24,803 nt of DNA from CAZADH01 sp964483805 (GCA_964483805.1 CAZADH010000061.1:1-24803); one strand, 5' to 3'; numbered from the stretch's first letter, positions 1-9,237 are shown. Translations and numbers: made by a program. Notes: generated by a model from the sequence alone, not told the origin.

Positions 1-203
1 GCCAACAACGCGGAGGTCAGGCGACGCGCCCGTCCGAGGCACCAGTTGGCCTCGCCGGTGGCGGCAACCACCCGGGTCAGCACGCCCCCCACCCGGCGGA
101 CGGCGGTATCCTGCACCGCGATTCGCTCATGATGGGCCAGCAGAAGCGCGACCAGCAGGTGCACGCCAAGAAGACATACAACAGCAATATATCTCTTCAT
201 CAT
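1..203 (-). CDS. Partial: N-terminus of an unknown membrane-anchored protein
   Basis: Open reading frame that runs off the left edge, so only the first 67 or so residues are visible. It starts at ATG 203 (or the next codon, ATG 200) and its start overlaps the stop codon of the upstream phosphatase gene in an ATGATGA arrangement, which implies translational coupling. The N-terminus (MMKRYIAVVCLLGVHLLVAL) is a short basic stretch followed by one hydrophobic segment of about 18 residues, so it is a signal anchor or signal peptide. A helical, Arg-rich segment follows. No family can be recognised. Coupling to the SpoIIE-type phosphatase suggests a role in the same signalling pathway, but this is inference from position only. 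Confidence 0.65.
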   Translation of the reverse strand, partial: MMKRYIAVVCLLGVHLLVALLLAHHERIAVQDTAVRRVGGVLTRVVAATGEANWCLGRARRLTSALL

Positions 204-3082
204 GCGGCCTGTGTCTTGCGGGCAGCGACGTGCAACACCACCAGCGTCTGGTCGTCTTCCGGCGGTATGCGTGGGGACCACCGGTTGACGGCAGCCTGGA
301 TCCCGGATGCGAGGAGCGCCGGATCGGTCGTATTGACGGTCATGGACTCAACGGCCGCGAGCAACCGTTCGTAGCCGAACTGTTCACCCTGGTCGTTGCG
401 GGCTTCGATCAGGCCGTCGGTGTAGGCGACCACCACCGCGCCACGGCTGAGGTCGACGTGGGCCTGGGTGAACACCGCTTTGCGCCGCGATCCCAGCGGA
501 TACCCCGGCACCCCGACCATGACCGGGTCGGCGTTTCCCTGCACAACGATCGGGAAGTTGTGCCCGGCCGACGCGCAGTCGAGTCCCCCACTGGCGGGAT
601 CGTAGATTCCCAGCCAGAAGGTCATGGGCCGAACCTTGCCGACCTGCTCGTGGAACGCCTGGTTCATGGCGGTGAGGATCTCGGCCGGTCCGGCCCGCCG
701 CCGTGCCAACAGCGCCAGTTCGACCTTGGCCGCCGCCACGACCAGCGCCGACGGCACCCCATGTCCAGCCACATCGCCGACGGCGACCACGACGCGGCCG
801 TCCGGCAACGCGAACCAGTCGTGATGATCGCCACCGAGATCGGCAGCGGTGGCGCACTGACCGGCCACCACGTATCCCGGCCCGGCCAACGAACGGTTGG
901 GCCAGAGGTGTTCCTGCACGGTGCGGGCGATCTCGAGATCGCGCAGATCGGCGAGGATGACGTTGAAGCGATCGGCCACCTGCGCGAGTTCGACCACGCG
1001 CCCGGGTTCGAGGCGCAGGCGGAACTGCCGCTCGTGCAGGGCGTGCAATCCGCGGCCCAGTTGCGCGATGGGTTGCAGCAACAACGACGAGGTGGTGAAG
1101 GCAGCGGCAGCCGCGAGTGCCAGCATGAACGCTGACAGCACCCACAGGCGCCGGTTCAGATCGTGGGTGGCCCGGGCGATCGCCGCGTAGGGCTGTGCGA
1201 GCATCAATACGTAACCATCGAGCAGCCGCCCGGGCAATGCCGACACCAGGTACGAGTCATTGCCAATCTGCAATACATCGTGTTGCGGAAGCCGGGTGGC
1301 AACAACGAGGTCGCGCATGGCGCGCAGGGGCGAATCGAGTCCGGTCTGGGCGCGGGGAAAGGCGGGCCAATCGGCGCCCGCCGTCACCGGCAGGGCCACG
1401 AAGCGTGGGGCCAACGGGCCGGGGCGGCCCCAGATGCGGCGCAACCATTGCAGGTAGCGGATCTGTGCGGTGCGACTGCGGTGCATGACCAACAGCACCT
1501 GCTCGGCGCGCTGGGCTTCACGGTGGATGAACCCGAGGTAACTGAGCATGACCTGATCACCGATCGACTGCACCTGGATGGTCCGTGCCTGTTCGAGACC
1601 GGCGGTGGCCCGCCCGGCAATATTGGCGACCAGGGTGCTGCGTGCCGTTTCGGCACCCAGCGAGGTCCGCTCGACGTTGTAGCTCTGCAGGATGCGGGCG
1701 CTGTAATCGCGCATCACGTCACGGGTCGTCGCCAGGCGACCGCCCCGCATGCCCGGATCGCCGTGGTGATAGTACATGAGCTTGCCGCGCCGATCGGTGA
1801 CCATGGCTTGAATGATCAGGTCACCCTGCCGCGCGATCCAGGCGCACAAAGCCGGCGGCACTGCAGTGCCGGGCGCTGCGGTCCGGGCCATGGTCGCGAG
1901 CGCACGCTCGTAGCGGGCGACAATCGGGGCAAACCAGGCGGTCAGATCGCCATCGAGACGGGTCAACGCCGCTACCTGGGCCTGACGACATTGCGCGAGC
2001 AGGACCTCTTCGCGATCGTGGCGATCGATCACGGCGGTGATCGACAGAATGACAAGCGGCACCCCGCCACCCAACAGGAACAAGAGGACGAGTTTGCCCC
2101 GCAAGCGCAGCAACGGGGGCAACATCCCGCTCCCGCCGATCAGGAGGGCCAGGCCAAGAAGAACGGCGACGCCAGAGATGACGGTGCGCCACCCGGTGAC
2201 ATCGACGGTCAACGATGGCAATATATTAGCAATACAAAATAACACAACACCGGTGTCGGTTGTCTGCAGCACCACCGGCCGATCACCGATCTGCGGCCGC
2301 AACGATCCTACCGGCAGGGCGGCCAGCTCTTGTTGGAGGCCGGCTGCGAATGACGCCCCACCCGCACCCGATGCGCGCGGACGCAATTCACCACCCACGG
2401 TCACCGGATCGAACCAACCGCACTGCAGCCCCCGGGCGCCGACCAACCGTCGCGCTTCAGCCAGAGAGAGGTCGAGCAGTCGGTCCGGTTCGACTCCCGA
2501 GCGGTGCAGAACGATCACCGCATGCCCTGTGGTCCGTTGCCGCCGATCCTGCAGGCGCCACCATGCGGCCCACGAGCGGCGCTCTCCGTTGACCAGATCG
2601 ACAAAGACCCCCGGCGCCGCAGCGAGCAGGCGCGGAGCGAGCGGATTGCCGGCAAAGGCCGCGATGAGCTTGGCCGGCACCGGCGCCTGTTCATCGACCA
2701 GTGCCCGCATGAACTGTTGGGAGGCAACCACGCGATCGTGCGGGATTCCCGGCAACTCAACGCGGCGGCCTGCGGCATCGAAGAGAAACACCTCGACCAC
2801 GGCGCGATTGCGCCGGGCCACGCGAGCGAGTCTGGGCGCCAGTTGCGTCGGTGTCCAGGGGTGGCGAAACATGCGTTCGAAGACCCAGGCGGCCCGGGTC
2901 CGCAGACTGCCCATGGCCACGGCACGCCGCAGGACGCCCTGCATATCACGGCGCAGCGCGGTTTCAGCTTCGCGGCCCAGTGTTTCGACCAGAGTGTCGA
3001 GGATGCTGAAGGCCACCAACATCGGCACGACCACGAGCAAAGCCACGGCAACCAGCCGCGCGCCAAGGGTGCGCCCGCTCAC
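200..3082 (-). CDS. Dual-sensor membrane SpoIIE/PP2C-family serine phosphatase with HAMP domain
   Basis: 960-aa protein starting at GTG 3082; an in-frame TGA lies 10 codons upstream, so no longer form is possible. Visible layout: TM1 about residues 9-27, a first extracytoplasmic region to about 290, a TM pair at about 293-345, a second extracytoplasmic region to about 645, TM4 at 646-669, a HAMP-like linker to about 720, then a PP2C/SpoIIE domain to the end. Catalytic signatures are intact: GGDHHDW at 750-756 (metal Asp), VGDVAGHGVPSAL, SAGHNFP, YTDGLIEARN and the final DDQTLVV. Family members dephosphorylate anti-anti-sigma (STAS) proteins in partner-switching pathways. No STAS or anti-sigma gene is visible in the window, so the target is unknown. 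The two outside regions suggest two sensory inputs. It lies 74 nt after the cytochrome gene and is probably cotranscribed with it. Confidence 0.9.
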   Translation of the reverse strand: MSGRTLGARLVAVALLVVVPMLVAFSILDTLVETLGREAETALRRDMQGVLRRAVAMGSLRTRAAWVFERMFRHPWTPTQLAPRLARVARRNRAVVEVFLFDAAGRRVELPGIPHDRVVASQQFMRALVDEQAPVPAKLIAAFAGNPLAPRLLAAAPGVFVDLVNGERRSWAAWWRLQDRRQRTTGHAVIVLHRSGVEPDRLLDLSLAEARRLVGARGLQCGWFDPVTVGGELRPRASGAGGASFAAGLQQELAALPVGSLRPQIGDRPVVLQTTDTGVVLFCIANILPSLTVDVTGWRTVISGVAVLLGLALLIGGSGMLPPLLRLRGKLVLLFLLGGGVPLVILSITAVIDRHDREEVLLAQCRQAQVAALTRLDGDLTAWFAPIVARYERALATMARTAAPGTAVPPALCAWIARQGDLIIQAMVTDRRGKLMYYHHGDPGMRGGRLATTRDVMRDYSARILQSYNVERTSLGAETARSTLVANIAGRATAGLEQARTIQVQSIGDQVMLSYLGFIHREAQRAEQVLLVMHRSRTAQIRYLQWLRRIWGRPGPLAPRFVALPVTAGADWPAFPRAQTGLDSPLRAMRDLVVATRLPQHDVLQIGNDSYLVSALPGRLLDGYVLMLAQPYAAIARATHDLNRRLWVLSAFMLALAAAAAFTTSSLLLQPIAQLGRGLHALHERQFRLRLEPGRVVELAQVADRFNVILADLRDLEIARTVQEHLWPNRSLAGPGYVVAGQCATAADLGGDHHDWFALPDGRVVVAVGDVAGHGVPSALVVAAAKVELALLARRRAGPAEILTAMNQAFHEQVGKVRPMTFWLGIYDPASGGLDCASAGHNFPIVVQGNADPVMVGVPGYPLGSRRKAVFTQAHVDLSRGAVVVAYTDGLIEARNDQGEQFGYERLLAAVESMTVNTTDPALLASGIQAAVNRWSPRIPPEDDQTLVVLHVAARKTQAA

Positions 3083-3156
3083 ACCGTCGCGATGCCAGCG
3101 GGTCGGTCAACCGTGGCGATGGACCGATCTACCCGTTTGGCAAGCATCCTCGCCGA

Positions 3157-3717
3157 TCAGCGATTCGCGGCGGAACCGGAGGCAACGCGGGGGATGACCA
3201 TCAATTGCCGCGTTCCGGAGCCGGACTGGCGACCATCTGGGTGACAGGACTCACAATTGCCATTGAGGCCTCGGTATTTGCCGGGTTGTTTGTGGCAGGC
3301 ATTGCACTGCAGGCGCTCGTGCTCTTCACCGAGTTCGAAGCCGGTCATGCGATGGGAAAAGTCGGCGAGGGGAATCACCGTGGTCGGTCCATTGCCGGGG
3401 TGCCCGGGATGGCAATCGCGGCAGAACATCGGGGCAACCTGATGGACGTCGGGACGATACGGCCCCTTTTTGCTCGACCGCGTCATGTCGAGATGACACA
3501 AGAGACAGCCACCGTCGGCCGCTTCTTCGAATCCGGGATGGCAGACCTGGCAGTAGGGTTGGAAGCCGCGATGCCCCGGGGAACACTCGGCCGGACGAAA
3601 CTGCGCAGGCACGAAACGAACCAGAAGCAGGCCGGCGATGATGGCCAGGGGTGCACGCCACAGTACCCATCGGGCCCGTTGGCCGAGAGAAGGTGGCGAC
3701 GCAGACGGCTGTGACAT
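3157..3717 (-). CDS. Membrane-anchored pentaheme cytochrome c
   Basis: 186 aa from ATG 3717. A TTG 36 nt upstream is in frame, but the -10 box lies inside that extension, so ATG 3717 is preferred. One TM helix at about residues 22-38 with no clear cleavage site suggests an uncleaved anchor facing the periplasm. Five CXXCH heme-c sites are visible: C56-H60, C71-H75, C99-H103, C138-H142 and C155-H159. The segment between the third and fifth sites contains FSHRMTGFELGEEH, which resembles the paired-CXXCH module of c3/decaheme-type proteins in which these His residues serve as distal ligands. Expected role: periplasmic electron transfer. No quinol oxidoreductase or terminal reductase lies nearby, so partners are unknown. 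It leads a presumed transcript with the SpoIIE-type phosphatase. Confidence 0.85.
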   Translation of the reverse strand: MSQPSASPPSLGQRARWVLWRAPLAIIAGLLLVRFVPAQFRPAECSPGHRGFQPYCQVCHPGFEEAADGGCLLCHLDMTRSSKKGPYRPDVHQVAPMFCRDCHPGHPGNGPTTVIPLADFSHRMTGFELGEEHERLQCNACHKQPGKYRGLNGNCESCHPDGRQSGSGTRQLMVIPRVASGSAANR

Positions 3718-3723
3718 TGTTCG

Positions 3724-3753
3724 ATTATACGCGCCGAAACCTTGCGAACTCAA
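3724..3753 (-). promoter_or_regulatory. Sigma70-type promoter giving a leaderless cytochrome mRNA
   Basis: On the minus strand, TTGAGT (3753-3748), an 18-nt spacer and a consensus TATAAT (3729-3724). Only 6 nt (CGAACA) separate the -10 box from ATG 3717. Normal -10 to +1 spacing therefore places the transcription start at or next to the A of the start codon, and there is no room for a Shine-Dalgarno site. The promoter sits in the 59-nt gap after the phosphodiesterase gene, so it separates the cytochrome/phosphatase unit from the long operon upstream. Confidence 0.6.
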
Positions 3754-3776
3754 ACAATCCGTTCATCGGAGGCCAC

Positions 3777-6068
3777 CTATTCGATCACTCGACCGGTCAT
3801 CGAGGGTAGTGGCGGCATACCGAGCAAGGCCAGAAACGTTGTCGGTACATCGACCATACGAGCCGGAACGACGGTCATGCTGGGTGATGTCGAGCAATGG
3901 TGGCTCCAGATGCCGAATCGGTGATGAAAGACGTTGTTTTTGATGCCGTGGTCCGACATGAGAATAAGATGATCATTCGGCCCGAGACCGGCCAGAGCGC
4001 GCTCGATCAACAAATCGGCGATCTGCATGACGGTCAGGATCGTCAGCGCCTCGAAGGTGGGCGGCGACGAGGGCTTCACGGCACCGAAAAACGCCTCGAG
4101 CGGATAGAAGAAACCGTGCAGAAACGGGTCGGTCTCGCCAAACCAGAAAAAGAAGAACCGCCCGCCCACCAACTGTGTGGTTTCACGCCAGAATGCCCGC
4201 GATTGCTGGAGAGCGTTGCGCAGCAGAGCAACTTTGTCGAAACGGGCGACACTTTCATACCAACCCACCGACTCGAGATTCATGAAGGTGCGCAACAACC
4301 ACGCGGGATTGTTGCGCTCGGCCAACGAGATAAGTTCGATGGGGCGGGAGGCGGTACCGTCAAACACGAACAGATCATCGAGTGAGAGGTAAACGTAGGG
4401 CGTGCCGTTCCGCTGCAGGATGTTCTTCCAGGTCCCTGAGCCGATCTCGACCTGGGCCTTGCCCATGCCCAGATCGCGATCGAGGAACCCCTGCAACTGG
4501 TCGAAGGACAACCCGATCACGTCGCCGATATCGGCCCCCGTCAAGGGGCGTCCAGTGAGGATCACCTTCAGCGCCACATAGCTGAACGGGAACGGCGACT
4601 CGCCGTAATCGAGATACGCACTGCGCGACCTGACGAAGAGGCGTTTGCAGGCCGGCAGGAAACCAGACTCGATGAACGGGCGTAGGAAGTTCCAGAACAC
4701 CCCGTCGGTCAGCAGCACGATCACCCGCGATGGCGAAGCCGGCCCGGCAACGGGAAGCGAATCGGTGAACAGCGGTGCCAGCAAGGCCCGCTTTTCTTGC
4801 AGATAATCACAGACCCGCGGGACATTCGGTACGGCCAGATCGACAGAGATCTCGAGAGGATGCGACGCCGACGTGGCCGACGCGACCGGCAATACAACGA
4901 GTTGCAGGGGCATCGACGCGCCGATGAGCAGTTTCGGAGCGTAATCCCAGGCCCCGGACAACACGAGATCGATCACATTCGACGCGATCGGCGTCGTCTG
5001 CCAACCCCGCAGATCATCGGGCGCACCGCCGGCATCGAAGCCGCCCTTGAACCACAGGGGTTCGGCGGGGGCATTGTGCAGGTGCAGGCGGTAGAACTGC
5101 GTACCCGACGCGACACGGGTCTGGTTCTCGTCGATCACACGGGTCAGCGTTTCCCAGTCGGATGCGTGCTGCGGGAACCGGCGCTGCGCCGTGGTCAGGG
5201 TGCGATGCGCGTCGTCTCGACGTTTGAGTTTGCCGTACAGGTTGACGAGGTTGCGAAACACATCGGCATCGGATTCAGACGCGACGGCCGTCTCTTCGAG
5301 GAGCTGAACCGCGCGATCGGGTTGCTGAAACCGCAGCGGCAGACGCTTATCGACGAGGAAGCTCGCCAACAACACCGCCGAACGCGACGAGCGGAAACGA
5401 CGATGCAGGTTTGCCCCGTCGGCGGCAAGAAGCGAGACGCCCGAGGCATACTGGCCGGCCAGATGCCGTTCGAGATCGAGGAGAATGGTATCGCTGGCCG
5501 CTTGCGCGCGATCGGAGAGCATCCGTCGCTCGGTGGCGGCCGCCTCGATGATCGACATCTCGCGGAAGAAGCGACTCGCGCGGACCGAAAAGAGGTTGCC
5601 GGCCACATCGCCGTCATTGGGCTCGAGTTTCACAGCCCGGCGCAGAATGGCCTCGGCACTGGCAATGGCATGCGCATCGGCGAGTTGTAAACCGTATTCG
5701 TTGAGCAGCGGCACATTTTTGGGCCACGAGGCCACGGAAGAAGCCAGCAGCGCCAACGCTTCGCTCTTGCGCCCCATCGCCAGCAGGCACTGGCTTTCGA
5801 GGAGAAGCTTCACCGGCACGACAGCATCGGGGCGATTTGTCGCCGATTCCCGCAGAATCTTCAGCGCCTTTTCAGGTTGGCCGTGGTCGATGAGGCTCTC
5901 GCACAGGTCGCGGGCCGTCTGCCACCCCGCGATCGCCTCGTCTTCCTGCAGGTCGCGCCAGTGGCGCCACCCGAGAAAGACCAGCGCGGCAAAGACCAGA
6001 ACGACGACCCACCACTGGCGGCTGGGGACGGCCTGGACCGCATCATCGGGTCCGTTGTAGCGAACCAT
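3777..6068 (-). CDS. TPR protein fused to an alkaline-phosphatase-superfamily phosphodiesterase
   Basis: 763 aa from ATG 6068, which has GGAGG 8 nt upstream. A TTG two codons earlier is too close to that site. N-terminal TM at about residues 17-34, then TPR-like helical repeats to about 290 (for example AEAILRRAVKLEPNDGDVAGNL), a linker, and from about 445 a type I phosphodiesterase/nucleotide pyrophosphatase-like domain. Metal-site motifs are present: LLTDG with D455, GETDPFLHGF, MSDHG with D706 and H707, and a closing segment of the type seen in this superfamily (VDVPTTFLALLGMPP, then MTGRVIE). The nucleophile is probably the Ser or Thr in the stretch FPFSYVALKVILTGRPL. The anchor suggests a periplasmic or surface-facing enzyme. 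Substrate unknown; lipid-linked phosphates, glycans and nucleotides are all possible. It follows the RND pump gene by 51 nt and is probably the last gene of that operon. Confidence 0.8.
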   Translation of the reverse strand: MVRYNGPDDAVQAVPSRQWWVVVLVFAALVFLGWRHWRDLQEDEAIAGWQTARDLCESLIDHGQPEKALKILRESATNRPDAVVPVKLLLESQCLLAMGRKSEALALLASSVASWPKNVPLLNEYGLQLADAHAIASAEAILRRAVKLEPNDGDVAGNLFSVRASRFFREMSIIEAAATERRMLSDRAQAASDTILLDLERHLAGQYASGVSLLAADGANLHRRFRSSRSAVLLASFLVDKRLPLRFQQPDRAVQLLEETAVASESDADVFRNLVNLYGKLKRRDDAHRTLTTAQRRFPQHASDWETLTRVIDENQTRVASGTQFYRLHLHNAPAEPLWFKGGFDAGGAPDDLRGWQTTPIASNVIDLVLSGAWDYAPKLLIGASMPLQLVVLPVASATSASHPLEISVDLAVPNVPRVCDYLQEKRALLAPLFTDSLPVAGPASPSRVIVLLTDGVFWNFLRPFIESGFLPACKRLFVRSRSAYLDYGESPFPFSYVALKVILTGRPLTGADIGDVIGLSFDQLQGFLDRDLGMGKAQVEIGSGTWKNILQRNGTPYVYLSLDDLFVFDGTASRPIELISLAERNNPAWLLRTFMNLESVGWYESVARFDKVALLRNALQQSRAFWRETTQLVGGRFFFFWFGETDPFLHGFFYPLEAFFGAVKPSSPPTFEALTILTVMQIADLLIERALAGLGPNDHLILMSDHGIKNNVFHHRFGIWSHHCSTSPSMTVVPARMVDVPTTFLALLGMPPLPSMTGRVIE

Positions 6069-6119
6069 GGTCAATGCCTCCGCGCGGCGAGCAGCAATAC
6101 AGTGTGCATCTTCGGTGCT

Positions 6120-9100
6120 TCAGTCTCCGGTGTTCTCGTTCAGCGTACCATGGGCCACCGCCGGATTCAACCAACCCTCGACCCAGCCAAAGACGATCGG
6201 CAGCAACAGCAAGGTCAGGAACGTCGAGGTGACGAGGCCGAAGTTCACCACCACCGCCAGAGGTTTTTGAATATCGGCGCCCGCCCCGGTAGCGATCAGC
6301 ATCGGCACATGACTGATGAACGTGGTCAAGGCGGTCATCATCAGAGGGCGGAAGCGGCGGGCGCACCCTTCTTTGATCGCTTCCGACAAAGGTTTCCCAG
6401 CCTCAATGAGTTGTCGAAAGAAAGCAATCAGCAGCACCCCGTTCTGCACGGCGACCCCGAGCAATACAATGAATGCAACTGCGGCTGAAACCGACAGGGT
6501 CATGCCAAACCAGTACAGACCGACGATGCCACCCACGAGAGCAAACGGCAGATTGAGCATGACCAGGAGTGCATCGCGCAGATTGCCCAGAGCCATCACC
6601 AACAACACCACGATCAGAAGCAAGGCCATGGGCACCACAATCGTCAGTCTCGCCATGGCCCGCTGTTGGTTCTCGAACTGACCGCCGTAGTCGATGAAGT
6701 AACCTTTCGGCAGTTCCTTGACCAGTGGGTCGAGCTGGGTGCGCAACTCGGCGACAAAGCCGCCGAGGTCGCGCCCGCGAATGTTGGTCTCGACCACGAC
6801 CCGGCGCATGCCGTTCTCGCGAGCAACCTCGATGGGCACCTCGACCTTGCGGAAGGACACGATCTGTTCCAGCGGCACCAGTTTGCCGTCTGGAGCCGCG
6901 ACCTGCAAGCGACCGATCGCCGCCACATCGCGGCGCAGTTCCTCGGGATACCGCACGACCACGGCGAACCGACGCTGTCCCTCGATCATGGTCGTCGCAG
7001 CCCGCCCGCCCACAGCGGTCTCGATCAACTCGTTGACCTCGGCCACGTTGATGCCGAATTGCGACGCGGCTTTGCGGTCGACCTCGATGTCGAGCTGGGT
7101 CATGGCCGACAGGTGCGCGGCCTTCACATCGGCCGCCCCGGGAATCCGGCCCACGACATCGGCGACCCGCGCCGAGAACCGTGACAACACCTCGAGATCG
7201 TCACCGAAGATCTTCACCGCCACATCACTCTTGATGCCCGAGATCAACTCGTTGACGCGCAGGGCGATCGGTTGTGAAAACGAGTAGCGCAAGCCCGGGA
7301 TCTTCGCGAGTTCGACGCGGACCGCTTCGGTGACCGCCTCTTTGGTGCGGCCGCCGCCCGGCACCTGTTCGCGCTGTTTGAGCGCGATGATCAGATCGGT
7401 TTGTTCCGGACCCATCGGGTCTTCGGAAATCTCGGCACGTCCGGTCTTGCTCACCACCGACTCGATTTCGGGAATCGTCCGCAACAGGCGCTCGATTTCG
7501 GTCGAGACCTTGACGGCGCCGTCGAGTGAGGCATTGGGCAACCGCACGGCATTGATGGCAATGGCCCCCTCATCGAGCGGCGGCATGAACTCGGTACCGA
7601 TGAAGCGGGCCACCGAACCCAGGCCGAGCAACACGGCAACACCGATAAGCAGAGTAATCTTCGACCAACGCAAGGCAAGTGCAAGACAATAGCCATACAA
7701 TGCATGTATCCACTGCACCGCGCGAAACTCGTGTTCCGGACCAACCGGCAACAGGCTGCCTCCCAGCACCGGGACGATGAAGAAGGCCACGACCAATGAG
7801 GCCAGCAACGAAATGAGCATGGTCAGGGCCAGGGGACCGAACATCTTGCCTTCCATGCCTTCGAGAGTGAACAGCGGCACCAGCACGATCACGATGATGA
7901 ACACCGAAAAGATGAGCGGCCGGGCGATTTCGGTCACGGCATCGGCGATGAGGCGGCGCCGCGAAGCACCGGGGGTCCAGGCGGCCAGATGCCGCCGTGC
8001 GTTCTCGATGACCACGATCGACGCATCGGCCACCATACCGACCGAGAACGCGAGGCCACCGAGACTCATGAGGTTCGAGGCGATGTGAGCGCGTTCCATG
8101 ATGATGAAGCTGGCCAAAAACGTGAACGGAATCGACAGCACCACGATCAGCGCGGTGCGCAGCTCGGCCAGAAACAGGAACAGAACGAGGACGACCCAAG
8201 CGCCGCCGTGCACGGTCGCATCGACCACCGTCTTGATACAGGCCTGAATGAGCGAGGTGCGATCGTAGAAGACGTTGAGCGACACATCGTCGGGCAGGGT
8301 CTGGCGCAGGCGCGGCAGGGTGTTCTTCACCCGTTCGACGACCTCTTTCGAGTTGGCATCTTTGAGCATGATGACCATGCCGGCCACCACCTCACCGCGC
8401 CCGTCGCGAGTCACCGCACCTTGCCTCGACGCATGGCTGATCTCGATGTCGGCGACATCGCCGATGCGCACCGGCACACCGTTGACCGCCTTGAGCACGA
8501 TGTTGCCCAGGTCGGTGCTGGACGCAAGCAGGCCCAGAGAACGCAGGTTCATCTGCTCCCAGCCCTGCACCACAAATTTGCCGGGGGCGTTGGTGTTGTT
8601 GTCTTCGAGGGCCTTCTGCACGTCGCGCAGGGCCACCCCGTATTTCTGCAAGCGATCGGGGTGCACCAGAACGTGGTATTCCTTGAGATAGCCACCGAAG
8701 CTGTTGACCTCGGTAACGCCCGCCAGAGGGCGCAATTGCGGGGCCACCACCCAGTCCTGCAATACCCGCAGGTCGGTGGGGGTGCGGCTCGCGCTTTCGA
8801 GTGAGTACTGAAAGATCTCGCCCAGGCCGGTGGTGATCGGCGCCAACTCGGGGACGATTCCCGGCGGCATCTCTTCGCGGGCTTCCTGAACCCGCTCGAG
8901 CACGAGTTGACGCGCGAAATAGATGTCGACCCCATCGTCAAAGATGACGATCACCTGCGCGATGCCCGATTTCGAGATGGAGCGCACCTGGCGCACCCGC
9001 GGCAGACCGCCCATCTTCTGTTCGATCGGGAAGGTCACCCGTTGTTCGACGTCGAGCGACGACAACCCTTCGGCTTTGATCAACACCGTTACCTGGGTGT

Positions 9101-9227
9101 TGGTCACATCGGGGAAGGCATCGATCGGCAAGCGCTGCCAGGCGAGCAACCCAGCAAGCAGCAATACAACAGCAATCAGGTAGACGAAGAACCGTTGTGC
9201 CAGGATTTGGCGGATGAGCTGTTCCAC
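6120..9227 (-). CDS. CusA/CzcA-family heavy-metal efflux RND transporter
   Basis: 1035 aa, the usual length for HME-RND pumps. Start is GTG 9227 with AGGA 8 nt upstream, inside the 10-nt gap after the adaptor gene. Recognisable signatures are an N-terminal TM, DAFPDVTNTQV, VTEVNSFGGYLKEYHV, TTMIEGQRRFAVVVRYPEELR, a large periplasmic loop in each half, and the last TM bundle (GVAVQNGVLLIAF). The TM4 motif reads NLMSLGGLAFSVGMVADASI followed by VVIENA. It keeps the intramembrane Asp and the EN pair but lacks the DFG of CzcA-type Zn/Co/Cd pumps, and it looks closer to the CusA or unassigned HME classes. The metal is therefore uncertain (Cu/Ag, Zn or another divalent ion). It acts as the inner-membrane, proton-driven part of a tripartite pump with the two preceding genes. 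Confidence 0.95.
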   Translation of the reverse strand: MEQLIRQILAQRFFVYLIAVVLLLAGLLAWQRLPIDAFPDVTNTQVTVLIKAEGLSSLDVEQRVTFPIEQKMGGLPRVRQVRSISKSGIAQVIVIFDDGVDIYFARQLVLERVQEAREEMPPGIVPELAPITTGLGEIFQYSLESASRTPTDLRVLQDWVVAPQLRPLAGVTEVNSFGGYLKEYHVLVHPDRLQKYGVALRDVQKALEDNNTNAPGKFVVQGWEQMNLRSLGLLASSTDLGNIVLKAVNGVPVRIGDVADIEISHASRQGAVTRDGRGEVVAGMVIMLKDANSKEVVERVKNTLPRLRQTLPDDVSLNVFYDRTSLIQACIKTVVDATVHGGAWVVLVLFLFLAELRTALIVVLSIPFTFLASFIIMERAHIASNLMSLGGLAFSVGMVADASIVVIENARRHLAAWTPGASRRRLIADAVTEIARPLIFSVFIIVIVLVPLFTLEGMEGKMFGPLALTMLISLLASLVVAFFIVPVLGGSLLPVGPEHEFRAVQWIHALYGYCLALALRWSKITLLIGVAVLLGLGSVARFIGTEFMPPLDEGAIAINAVRLPNASLDGAVKVSTEIERLLRTIPEIESVVSKTGRAEISEDPMGPEQTDLIIALKQREQVPGGGRTKEAVTEAVRVELAKIPGLRYSFSQPIALRVNELISGIKSDVAVKIFGDDLEVLSRFSARVADVVGRIPGAADVKAAHLSAMTQLDIEVDRKAASQFGINVAEVNELIETAVGGRAATTMIEGQRRFAVVVRYPEELRRDVAAIGRLQVAAPDGKLVPLEQIVSFRKVEVPIEVARENGMRRVVVETNIRGRDLGGFVAELRTQLDPLVKELPKGYFIDYGGQFENQQRAMARLTIVVPMALLLIVVLLVMALGNLRDALLVMLNLPFALVGGIVGLYWFGMTLSVSAAVAFIVLLGVAVQNGVLLIAFFRQLIEAGKPLSEAIKEGCARRFRPLMMTALTTFISHVPMLIATGAGADIQKPLAVVVNFGLVTSTFLTLLLLPIVFGWVEGWLNPAVAHGTLNENTGD

Positions 9228-9237
9228 AGTTTTCGTC

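Noticed and set aside
1163..3244. Long plus-strand open frames opposite the SpoIIE-type phosphatase
   Set aside because: They arise from codon bias in a GC-rich gene on the other strand; their products are Arg/Pro/His-rich with no motif, while the minus-strand frame has all the PP2C signatures.
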